NCBI GenBank assembly: GCA_031771865.1
Contig: JASISA010000001.1
Location: 2,294,001 to 2,358,000 of the forward strand
Reading direction: 5' to 3'
Source of the DNA: Nothophaeocryptopus gaeumannii
Taxonomy: Eukaryota > Ascomycota > Dothideomycetes > Mycosphaerellales > Mycosphaerellaceae
DNA: 64,000 bases
Positions 1-9,933 of this stretch are shown here, one piece after another. How positions within the stretch are numbered: position 1 is the first letter of the stretch; each line of letters opens with the position of its first letter. The notes under the pieces were generated by a model, which saw only the letters and a list, made by a program, of their open reading frames with translations, was not told where the DNA came from and made no database searches. The position numbers and the translations under genes were made by a program.

Positions 1-1
1 T

Positions 2-2047
2 TGGGAAGATCTGTCGCCTGAGCTGGCTTTTGTTGCACGCACCTTCAACGACTTTTGTCGTACGTACAACGAATCAAATGGTCCTCGGAATCTAGTCGAG
101 CTCGCGGAAGAGAAGCTGCCCGAAGTCACCAAATTCGGCTATCTCCTGGAACGAGAGATTCAGCGTCTCATCCAGGCTACAATTGCGTATGCATCAAGTG
201 AGGATGATGATGACGCTCAAGTAGAGCTCGAGTACCGCGAGTTTGTCGTCGAGCAAATGCTCCACATGGCACAGACGCTCGACTACAGCGATGAAGTTGG
301 TCGCCGTAAGATGTTTGGGCTTATGCGAGAGACTCTGGCTCTTCCGGATCTGCCTGAGGAGAGTACACGTCTCGTCGCCGAGACCTTGCGACTGGTTTGC
401 GGAGCGGATGCCAAGGGTGAGCGTGAGTTCTGTGGCGTTGTCCTCGAGGCAATTGCGGAAGTCCACGACGCCATCATGGATCCAGAGGACGACGGCGAGC
501 GTGACAGCACAGAAGAGAGCTTCCATTCTGCAACCTCGCAAATGGGTGATGAGGACGACGATACCATCGCAGTTGCTCAGAGAAAGGCCAAGAAGAAGAA
601 GCAGCTTGAGGATGAGGATCCCGAGAAGGCCAATGAGAAGGCCATCCGCGAGATCATGGTTAACATGAAGTGCTTGCATATAGCACTATGCATGCTACAG
701 AATGTCGAGTGTGATCTCGAGGAGAACGTGCATTTAGTCACCATGCTCAACAATCTCGTCGTGCCGGCTGTGCGCAGTCAGGAAGCGCCCATAAGAGAGC
801 GTGGTCTGCTTTGCTTGGGGCTGTGCTGTCTTCTGGGAAAGAACCTCGCTCAGGAGAACCTCACACTGTTTTTGCACTGCTTCGCGAAAGGGCACCCTGA
901 TCTCCAGACGATCGCCTTGCAAGTCATCACCGATATCCTCATTGTTCATCCGACTATCCTATCATCCGCGACCTCGGCGGAAGGCGAAGAAGAGCAGAGC
1001 GAACTGCTCAGACCAATCCTGAAGGCTTACACCAAATCGCTCAAGTCAGAAGACGATGATCTTCAGTCAACGGGAGCCACAGCATTGTCCAAAGCCATGC
1101 TCTCCAGACTCATTACCGACACCGAGCTTCTCAAACAGCTCGTCGTCCTCTACTTCGACCCAGACAGCAGTAAGAATGCTGCTCTCCGCCAGAGCCTAGC
1201 ATACTTTCTCCCAATGTACTGCCACTCCCGCGCCGAAAACGCCGCTCGCATGGCCGAGATCCTCGTCAGCGTCATCACGAAGCTCTTCACCCTCCGCGAC
1301 AGCGCCGAAGAATACGATGATGCCGACGAGGGAGAGGAGTCACCGGACAAAATGGTCACCATGTCCCAGATTATCACCATGCTCGTCGACTGGACAGACC
1401 CACGCAAAATCGTCGGATTCTCAGACGCCGTTAGCGACGCTTCCGTTAAGAGCGGCGCGGGTGCGACGCATTTTATCTTGGCGGAGAGTGTGCTTGATAG
1501 GCTTGTTACGGGGAATATGAAGAAGAATGAGAATAAGGCGCTCTTCGCTATGCTCAATAAGCTGCATCTGCCCTCTGGCGGGTGCGATGCGGAGATGCTG
1601 AAGACGGTACTGGAGCTCATTCAAGAGGCTATCGACACGAAAGTCGCCACAGACGCTACGAGTCGGAATGTGCTTGGGAAGATGCAGACGAGTCTTTTGA
1701 AGATTATGCATGATGTTATGACTGAGGAGAGGGGCGGTGGAGATACCGTGCTCGAATCCACGGAAGTCGGTGACCAGACAGACGCGCCGGAGCTGGATGC
1801 CACAGAGGTTACTGAAGTCGGGGACGGAGATGTCACGCAGGCTCCTGCAGTTGATTCGACGGAAGTTGAAGAGGAGGATGACGACGATGTTACTCAACTC
1901 CAGCTGGACATGAAAGACGCTACGTTGGGTGCCACGACGGGGTTTGGGTTTACGACGGGGTTGCCTGATGCTGAGGGGACAAGGATTCAATTGGTAGAGG
2001 AGGATAGTGTGATGGAGGATAGTGAGATGATGGATGTTGATGGATAG
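2..2047 (+). CDS. ycg1: Condensin complex subunit 3 (CAP-G/Ycg1/Cnd3), 5' partial
   Basis: The frame is open from the left edge and ends at TAG 2045-2047, giving about 681 residues of the C-terminal part. HEAT-type helices dominate; the stretch around 'MLNNLVVPAVRSQ' and 'RGLLCLGLCCLLGK' matches the conserved C-terminal domain of condensin subunit 3. This subunit joins the SMC2/SMC4 ring in the nucleus and helps it grip DNA during mitotic chromosome compaction. The last 150 residues are acidic, with repeated 'STEVGD/ATEV/STEVEEED' motifs, as is common in fungal homologues. The first Met in the window (257) is internal; the true start lies upstream. No intron is seen in the visible part. Family assignment is confident. 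Confidence 0.9.
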   Translation, partial: WEDLSPELAFVARTFNDFCRTYNESNGPRNLVELAEEKLPEVTKFGYLLEREIQRLIQATIAYASSEDDDDAQVELEYREFVVEQMLHMAQTLDYSDEVGRRKMFGLMRETLALPDLPEESTRLVAETLRLVCGADAKGEREFCGVVLEAIAEVHDAIMDPEDDGERDSTEESFHSATSQMGDEDDDTIAVAQRKAKKKKQLEDEDPEKANEKAIREIMVNMKCLHIALCMLQNVECDLEENVHLVTMLNNLVVPAVRSQEAPIRERGLLCLGLCCLLGKNLAQENLTLFLHCFAKGHPDLQTIALQVITDILIVHPTILSSATSAEGEEEQSELLRPILKAYTKSLKSEDDDLQSTGATALSKAMLSRLITDTELLKQLVVLYFDPDSSKNAALRQSLAYFLPMYCHSRAENAARMAEILVSVITKLFTLRDSAEEYDDADEGEESPDKMVTMSQIITMLVDWTDPRKIVGFSDAVSDASVKSGAGATHFILAESVLDRLVTGNMKKNENKALFAMLNKLHLPSGGCDAEMLKTVLELIQEAIDTKVATDATSRNVLGKMQTSLLKIMHDVMTEERGGGDTVLESTEVGDQTDAPELDATEVTEVGDGDVTQAPAVDSTEVEEEDDDDVTQLQLDMKDATLGATTGFGFTTGLPDAEGTRIQLVEEDSVMEDSEMMDVDG

Positions 2048-2229
2048 AGGAATGATGCGCATTTTCGTATTACGATACTTGTTCGATACCAGATTGGGGG
2101 CGTTGGAGGATTGTTCATATTGCAATGAACCGATTTTAAATTCCCAGTCTCTCCTGACCTGTCCTGATTGTCGAGATGTTCAATTCTCCACCCTTTTGCC
2201 GCATCCTGCTGATTCTACTCCTATCTTTC

Positions 2230-2706
2230 TTATTTCCAGTCTTTTGGGTCGGAACAGCAGTCGCAAACCGCACTGGTCTCGCGATTCTGAAGCGTCGTAT
2301 CGTCGTCCTCTAGATCTTGTTCCTTCTTCTCATCCTTGTCTCGAGCCTCTGAGCATGCGCAGACCAATTGTATCGTCTCATTTCGTATCGTCGTATCTTC
2401 CTCCTTCCCAACCTCTCCATCACTCCGCTCTTTCTGAGCCCTCTCACGATACTTTCGCCATTCCTTTGAATACTGTTGACGATTGTCTCGTTTATGTTCG
2501 TCCAGCTTCTTCTTGCCGCAAATTGTGAAAGCCCGGCGTGGTTTTGTGGGTGTTGTGCCGCTTTCCAGTTGGAGTTGGACTTGACGATTGGTTGTTAGGC
2601 GTTCGGTGTAGTGGATGTAGGCCAGGGAGCCTGCTGTTTTCAACACGATGGAGAAGAGGAGGTGTTGAGTCAGTGCGAATCTGGAGCGTCGGAGAGTTGT
2701 GGCCAT
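2230..2706 (-). CDS. Hypothetical protein, charged C-terminal half
   Basis: A 158-residue open frame from ATG 2706 runs tail-to-tail with the condensin gene. The N-terminal 50 residues are mildly hydrophobic; the rest is rich in K, E, R and D and predicted to be helical or disordered. I recognise no domain. It could be an exon of a larger minus-strand gene, or a chance ORF in a 3' region. No intron junction supports it, so confidence is low. Confidence 0.3.
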   Translation of the reverse strand: MATTLRRSRFALTQHLLFSIVLKTAGSLAYIHYTERLTTNRQVQLQLESGTTPTKPRRAFTICGKKKLDEHKRDNRQQYSKEWRKYRERAQKERSDGEVGKEEDTTIRNETIQLVCACSEARDKDEKKEQDLEDDDTTLQNRETSAVCDCCSDPKDWK

Positions 2707-2876
2707 ATTGCGAATGCTCTTGCTTTCCTCAGATTGGAATCTAGGGGCGGTGGAGTTTCACGGATTCTTATGGCTTTGAGGGCTCGCAAGTTGAGGACAA
2801 GACTGCTGGGCTTAGTAGCTCTGAACTTGTCCTCAAAATCACTTCTCAAAATTTGAGCTCTCAAGAACAGATATTG

Positions 2877-4922
2877 TCAGTTTGCATCTTGTACTTGACA
2901 CAGTCCATAAATTCCTGGGCTCGGACGCTGTCGCCGCAGCAGCGAATGAGTTTCCCATAACTCCTTCAGCATATCTGCCATCTTGCCCAGGGTAGTATTG
3001 TTTCCAACAACGGAGATTTCCTGGATCCACTTGTCCAATCGCGTATCCCGTAGGTAAAGTCGCAACGTCAAGTTTCCCTCAATCTGAAGCGTACAGGGAA
3101 TTTTGCGCCACGATACATCTAGTCGACGGTCCAGTTCTTGCGGCTTAACGTACCAGGGATATTGCCTCTCGAGAACGCGCCTCGTGATTCCATTTGCAGC
3201 TGAAGCCGAACCTCTAAGTCGTGAGTGATGTCATTAGTGCAGATCGGTTATTACTGAAGATAGCCCTTCTTGCAGCTCTTCTCCCAGAAGACGAGGATGT
3301 CGTGCAGCTTTCCCAATGTGTAACTCGCTCCATCGACTTTCCATGCCGCCAGTTCCTCCTCCTTGCCAAGTTGATTCATTTGGCGGCAGGCACATAGCTC
3401 CATCGGACCACGCATCAGCGGTGCAACTCGTACACTTCTCCAAGAAGCAACAGCATCGGTCAGATCCTCAGATGTTGCTCCCCACTTGGAAAGCTTGCAG
3501 ACCCAATGGCCGCCATTGTTGTCAATGTCTTGATTGTACCAATGTGGCATCATGTATAGGAGCCAGTCCGCAGGGTGCTGTGCAGTAATTATCGTGTCGT
3601 CTACGCATTTGCCACTAAGCTTTTGAAACTGAAGCTTTTTGGGGACAGATTATGGTGGACTGGAAAGTTTTGCTAACTCGCTCCAGCAGTAAAGGCGAAT
3701 AGACGAAATTAAACCCGTCCAGGCAAAGTCCTCTCATCACTCCTGGCCTGAGCCTCTCCACAGGAGCATCCAGTCCAGCCCGGGCGACTTCTAGTAGGAA
3801 TTTTTCGAGAAGCTCGGTGGTGCCAAATGCTCGTTGAACGGCAGGGGTGTTCGCCATGCTAGCGCAATTGTGAATGATTGTTTTGAAGTCGTGTGGTGTG
3901 CCGTCCGAAGGAGTCGTTTGAGAGAAGAGAGTCTGACAGTGTTTGTGCTTGACATAGAGAAAGAGTAGGCCGCAACATGCGCTGTGGTCCCAGACATGAT
4001 TCAGAGTGCAAAAGCGTGCCTGTCTTGTCAGTGAAAACATCTGACTCAGGCAACAAGTCCATGTACTTTTCCAGTTTCTTCAATCATTGCCGTTTGTCTC
4101 AGACAGACTGGTGGGCTATGTGTGCCTGTCCTCTACAGTCCGGAAGGAGTGATGTTGGCCGCAAGCAGAAGTGCAATCTTTTCGACCTTCGGCCTGGATT
4201 CAGTGTCGCAGTCTTCGGTTCTCTCGCTCGCACTTCTGAATTGATTAGCTCGAATCTTGCAACATGTTCCTCCGTCAAAAACCACAGTTCGACATGTTGA
4301 GCGATGTCCGGAAGAATGGTTTTCGTCTCGATCTCATGTTGACCCTAGTGATACTTGAAAGCAAAAGCTGAGTGGCAACGCGTGGCCCTGAGCTCTCCAT
4401 ATCGTGGACAAGGCATTTGTACCGCGTTTCAGCGCAATGGATGTGTTGGGTCCGCGACAGAGAAAGTAGATGTGGCGTTTGGAGTCGAATTGTGACTAAG
4501 ATGGTGCTAAACCTCAGGCAACACATCATCTGATCCTTCCAGCGGGACTTCCACTTCCAGCTTCGAACTCCGACTTCACCCTTCACCTGCACCAACCCGT
4601 CAGACATGCATGACAAGTGGGGTAGACCACATACCGCGGCATACTCCGCCAGGTGCTGCATCACATTCGCATGCACCAGTTCCAGGCAAGAAGCATGCAA
4701 GCCACCAAAGGTCTCTCGAGAGCCTCCCAAACACGCATCATGGTGCCACACCGCTGGAGAGCTACGCGGGATGAAGTGGTGTGAGGCTCGAGATCCGCGA
4801 TGCAAGGCGTTCAGCTTCCATAGCTTCATGGCTCTTGATTGTCCGACACCCGCCGTGCTTGACTGAAGCACGCGATGATCTCCGCACGCTGCTATGTGGG
4901 CGGCTCTCGACCTCTTCCGCAT
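2877..4922 (-). CDS. Probable multi-exon gene of unknown function
   Basis: Several protein-like segments lie in different minus frames joined by plausible introns. The best junction is an intron at 3214-3254 (GTAATA...CTAAT...TTAG), joining '...KKGYLQ' to 'GSASAANG...' in frame. The last exon ends at 2877 and contains 'LDVSWRKIPCTLQIEGNL' and 'YLRDTRLDKWIQEISV'. A second junction is a 48-bp intron near 4602-4649 with CTGAC and CAG. Middle segments (for example 'LLEKFLLEVARAGLDAPVE' and 'KIALLLAANITPSG') resemble weak ankyrin-like helices. Other joins (around 3615, 4050 and 4280) do not resolve by eye, so this could be a decaying gene. Family unknown. Confidence 0.4.
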
Positions 4923-5185
4923 TCCTTCCTGCTTCTCTAGCTGCCACCGACGTTATTTGAGGGTCACCACATCAGCAAGATTACCCAGAATCGACTATTC
5001 AAGACACCGCCGCTCCAAGACTTGGAATTTTGACTCTGAAATAACGTCAAACATAACGTGGTCATAACGGCGCAGGAACCGTAGATGCTGTCGGAGTTGC
5101 GCGTTCGGGATACTGACTCCGACCTCTTTGACTTCACCTCTTTGGTCACAACTCTGAAACAAAGAATATAAGACCCACCGCAAGC

Positions 5186-5918
5186 ATGGCACATTTCTTC
5201 TACATCCCGCCTCTTCAAGCTGGTACTGTCAACTTCCGAAACACATCTGCTAGTCGCCGGAACAGCACTCCATTGCCGCAACCTCCAAGAACTCAAGCCG
5301 AGATGTCTGCCTCCCCTCGAAGTGGAAGTATCTCAAGTCCAGATGGCAGCAGGTCAGCATCGCCGAAGACAACATCTTTCTATGTTCCGGAAGCAAGGAG
5401 AAATAGCGCTCTCGCAGCACATCCATATCCGACACGATTCAACACGGGCAATGTGGTCAGGACGAGATCACTAGGCATTGGGCCGGGTGTAGTGTTCGAT
5501 AGGGGGAGCACGACAACTACGGACGATGATGTGATTATCGTCACTGTACGGCTGAGCAATACGTTCCGCAAATCGTCTGTTGATGAGTCGGAGGAGTTGC
5601 CGAGCAGGTACGAGACCTTTTCTTCCCACTGCCTCTGCAACTCATTCAACTGACTCGTTTTGTTGTCTTAGACCCCCCGCGCGCTCCTTCCTCCGCCGCC
5701 TCTCAACACGAGTAACCTCGACCTTCGATCACAGCGCAGAAAAGGAAGAGAAGTACAAGGCAGTCAAGATGCCGAGGCGGGAGTACAAGAGACACTTCGC
5801 GAGGGATAGGGATGGGAATTATGCTGGGACAGAACCGGAGAGGGATTGGAATGAGAGTGATTTGATGAAGGAGTATGCCGAGTACCAGGAGCTTCCGTTG
5901 CATACCATTCTTTGTTGA
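5186..5918 (+). CDS. Conserved hypothetical protein, two exons
   Basis: Exons 5186-5607 and 5672-5918 (intron 5608-5671, GTACGA...TTAG) give 222 residues. The N-terminal two thirds is Ser/Pro/Arg-rich and disordered. The C-terminal exon has a compact charged motif, 'MPRREYKRHFARDRDGNYAG' followed by 'TEPERDW', which I recall as a conserved tail in unannotated ascomycete proteins. No signal peptide or membrane segment is seen. The splice joins AG|A (Arg) exactly in frame, which supports a real gene. Function unknown; a stress or regulatory role would be guesswork. Confidence 0.72.
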
Positions 5919-7170
5919 GGGACGGTAATGACTAGGGTATCAGGAGTCAGGACCAGGATGAGGTGATTGAGGTTAGGGAAGGTTGATTGCGTTCGAGCGT
6001 CTTGTTAGGATTTATGTTGGGAACGAATAGACGCCTACCCTTCTAAATGTCTTCCAAAACCTAGCATGGACCGCGCTGCACCGTTAAGGAGTTGGTAAGC
6101 GAGGAAATGCATATTTGTCCGGAGATTCTGGGTTTTGAGCCTAAGAGCAGGAGTAGGAAAACATCATCAACCGGCATGTATTCTCAAGAGATGAGCAATA
6201 CGGTATCAGCGCTGTCTGCAACGCGAAGAGCACAACTGTTTCTAGCTCGCTCGAAGTCTTCTCCGTCCGCACTTCTCGGACACCTTCAGAGGCTAAATGC
6301 CTTGAGCGAGCAAGGGAGAGCGATACTACTCCACACCTTCGTCCGCAAGCATCGGGCATCTCTGCTGAAGCTTTTGAAGAGGTGTTGGAGTTTCAGTACT
6401 GTTCTGGGCAAGGGGGATTTTGAGCGTCATTCAAGGACGTCCGATAGACGCAAGCTCTCGGAAAGTGAGAAGATGCATTGAACGCGCCGTCTGCGATTCG
6501 AATAGTATGAGATTTGCGTAGTTGGATCGAGATAATCCTTGACCACTCTGGCGGCCCTGCATCGAGATTGCCGCCCAGCGAGCGTTTCCCCTGAGTCCCT
6601 GCGATGTTAAAAAGCTATCATATGCGCTTGGGTTAGCATGGAGAGTCAGTGTCCGTAGGGAAAGCGTTGGTATCCTACGATCCTTGCAGGCTCAGTTGCG
6701 AGCACTCTTTCCAATCCTTTCCCACATCATGGTACATGGGCTTCGCGCCCATCGGTGCAGCAGGTGGCTTCCTAGTAGAAACCGCGGCCTTGACCGCTAA
6801 CGGAGGCGTCCATGGCCACTATCCACTCCAGAGACAAGTGATTCAATCCGAGTGCTGTCTGCGATTCAACGGGCGCGGTCTGCGGCTGCTGGCCTGAGAG
6901 CATACCTTCAGGGAGCCTCAGACCAGGGTCAATCAAGTGGTCTCGCCACTTTTTAAGACGAGTTATAATATCGCATTCGGCAAGCGCTCTCCAATTCGCT
7001 GAGCTCGCAAGACGCTGTCGAATCTGATTATATCAGTACGCTAAGTCGTGTTATATGGAAGAAAGGACAGATTTCAGGATTTTCATATGCTTCATTTCCA
7101 GAGTCTTCTCATCCAGAATCTTACACTATTGTACAACGGCTTCCTTCCAGAGGGCTCAGTGGTCTAATTT
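5919..7170. other. Intergenic, no convincing gene
   Basis: This 1.25-kb stretch lies between convergent genes. It holds one plus-strand ORF (6092-6481, 129 residues, no recognisable domain, no supporting splice or context) and short overlapping frames. I see no repeat or RNA gene. Confidence 0.5.
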
Positions 7171-8701
7171 TTAATAGAGACCACGGCCTCGGCCACCGCG
7201 AAAGCCTCCGCGGCCGCGATCTCCTCCACGCCAACCACCACCGCGTCCGCCGCGTCCCCGACCACGATCTCCGAAACCGCGGCTCGCTGCGAGCTCACGG
7301 GCGCGCGCGACGGCGGCATTGACGTCGTCCATTGGATTGAGAGCCGATGGGAACGGCGCGACGTCATCGTAGCCCTTGGCCTCCTTCTTGAACTTCTCGC
7401 TGTTCTCCTTGATCTTCGCGAGTCCGTCGTATGAGAAGCCCCAGTAGTTGCGCGTCGGGCGCTCTGGGTCCTTCCAGACCTTGTTGCCCAATGGGTCGAT
7501 GTCCTGTACCTCGTCGGCGACGGTGAAGTCATCAAATGCGTGCAGCATCTCCTTGTGCAGCAACTTGACGTCTTTTTGGAGCTCGGGGTCGGCTCCCTTG
7601 CCTGTCGCCACCGAAGGTTAGCAAGCGCGCTCGTCAATGCTAGGTTGTGCGCCTCAAGGGTGACGGCGACTAAGAGCGCGTGAAGTACAGCAGAGAAGCG
7701 ACATCAGAGACTTACCTCCATTCTTGAGAGCATAGCCGCCTTTCGGGAACGCGCCGGCTTGAAGTGGAGTACCGCGCGTTCGCTTCATGTACAGGCCGTT
7801 GGCAGCGGGTAACTCGTGCCAATCTGCGTTTGGGTTGTCTTTGACTCCATGCTTGAGAGGCAACATCCACTTCTCAGCTTCCTTTGCGGCGGCCTTTGCT
7901 TCCTCGTCCTGCTGCTCGCTCTCCTTGTCAAACTTCTCCACGACCCTGGCGTGATCGGTGTCTTTGCTGTCGAGTGCCATAGCTTTCAACTTAGCGATGT
8001 CGTCGTCGGTGAACATGTCGAGCTGCTCCCACTTTGAGATGGTGTTGAGGAGGGCCTGCGTTGGATGGTCTGCGTCGTACTGGTTCCCACGGCAGGCGGC
8101 TAGTTCCGCCAAGCGCATCACGTGCCTTTTCAATGCTTTCACAACAGCGTCGAGGTCGACCATCTTATAGCCATCCGGCTCGCTCTTGTTCTTGATCCAG
8201 TCACTGACTGTAACGAGGATGTCGTGTGCAATGTAGACGATGTGCATGCGTCTCATGGAGGAAGCTGGGGGCTGCATCATTCCGCCATATTGTTTAGTTC
8301 CGAGGCCGTAGTATTCATCGTACCCTGGCATGGGTTTGCTGAGTTTGAATGAGTCGGGCTTGGGCTTGAACATCTTGGCCAGGTGCTCCAGGTACGTGAA
8401 CAGCGCCTGGCGTCCATCTCCAGATGGAATGATGCTTTTCAGTATCAACCGCTTGCAGAGCTATCATCAGGTTTCCAAGTAAGTAAGCCGCATGACAAAA
8501 GGAGAGCAGAAGGAAGAGCATCAGACAAACCTGGACATTGGCGTTGGTGCAGAGGTTGGTGGTCTTGCAAAGCTGCCAGCAGATCTTCCGCGCATCCTGC
8601 TCAGCGATGGCGCAGTGTCGCGTGAGGGCGCTGCAGAATGCTGTACGTGCTATGTTCACGTTACGCGCCTCTAAGCTCTCTGAGTCTAGGGTGGACTCCA
8701 T
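7171..8701 (-). CDS. CID-like (CTD-interacting fold) protein with C-terminal RGG repeats
   Basis: Three exons, 8701-8531, 8460-7716 and 7601-7171 (introns of 70 and 114 bp), give 448 residues. ATG 8701 starts 'MESTLDSESLEARNVN'. Residues about 1-165 form an all-helical segment ('ARKICWQLCKTTNLCTNANV', 'RMHIVYIAHDILVTVSDW') like CID/ENTH-VHS folds that bind the RNA polymerase II C-terminal domain. A charged coiled stretch follows, then a short conserved 'GNKVWKDPERPTRNYWGFSY' region. The tail is Gly-Arg rich (GRGRGGRGGGWRGG), typical of RNA-binding proteins. A nuclear role coupling transcription to RNA processing is inferred. Exon joins are phase-consistent, so the gene model is firm while the CID call is moderate. 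Confidence 0.8.
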
Positions 8702-9933
8702 CTTTTGATGAATGGGGATGGCGTGGGAAGGCGAGAGAAGTGAGGACGCGTGAAGCAGGGCGGGTGATGTCTCGCAGAAGACCGAGCTTGGCAGAAACGT
8801 CAAACCTCAGGCTTGAAATCTGCATGATCACGTCGATGCAGAAGTCGACGACGAAGAGGATCCGCCTCTCAGCACTCACGAAAGCTCGCCGACCATGTAA
8901 AAGTTGAGCAGAGACGATTAGAATTAGCACAGTCGATTGTAGAATCTATATATCCAGGCAAGGAGAATCCAAGGGGAGAGAACAGGAACGGGACTTCGTT
9001 TTGGCAGCGGCAGAAGCGCCCACGACTTCTTTCTGCTCTCACATCTTCACCATGTTGCTGTCAAGTCTCCCTCCTCAAAGGCCTCCAGTCTTGTCATTCT
9101 CGATGGAGGCATAGAAATTGTAGAGGCGAAAACGATTTTGACGACTGCAGTGTTCAGTCGAGGCGTTCAGGTTCAGATGGAAGTCTGAGGACCGTGTCGA
9201 AGCTCTCATTCTCTCTGCCAACGTGGCAGCCATTTCGCGCCGTGGAGCATTTGCCAAGGTGATGTGAAGGATTTTCCTGGATAAGAACAGTTGTCCAACG
9301 AGACGTAGATGATCCAATAGAAATATGCAGAGATCTCCAAGCCTCGATGAAAGATAACGGAACGGCCATATTTAGTAGAGATGAATCGATGGCAACTGGT
9401 CTGGGATCAGGAGGTCCAGACCCATCAAGAACGTGGTGGCTTGGCTGCTGTTCAAGTCAGGCGAAAGAGCTTTGGTGATGGATACTCACAAGCCGATAGA
9501 GGCTGGTGCATAGTGATGAAGCTCAACGCGTTTCATTGTCATATATGGACTCTAGAAGTGCCGACGGGTCTGAACAAGCATGAAGTTGATGTTGGTTGCT
9601 GCACGAAGAAGCTTTCCCGCTCCCTGTCCGCTGTCCTTCTCCTCCACATCGATGGCATTGCGTCAATAGCCGCGTTCGCATATGTCTCGTGTATCAAATA
9701 AATGCGCGTGGCCTGGGGAGGCCTTCGTCTAAGTCACGCTTACATTGCAGGTCCATAGCAGGCAAAGAGACGACGATAGTGCCTGCTGGCAATCCACCAT
9801 GCTCCTGCAGCCTTCACGAAATCCCTCGCGCTCCCATCGAACACCTCCGTGAAGGATACATCTACCAAGCGCCTGCCTTTGCATTCACGGGTACAAAAAG
9901 AGCTGGGAGTCTAAGAGATAGTCAGTAGCAAGT
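8702..9933. other. Divergent intergenic region
   Basis: This 1.2-kb region separates the divergent CID-like and Hid1 genes and probably carries both promoters. A plus-strand frame at 9381-9701 (106 residues, starting ATG 9381) has no protein-like features and was not accepted. I see no repeat. Confidence 0.5.
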
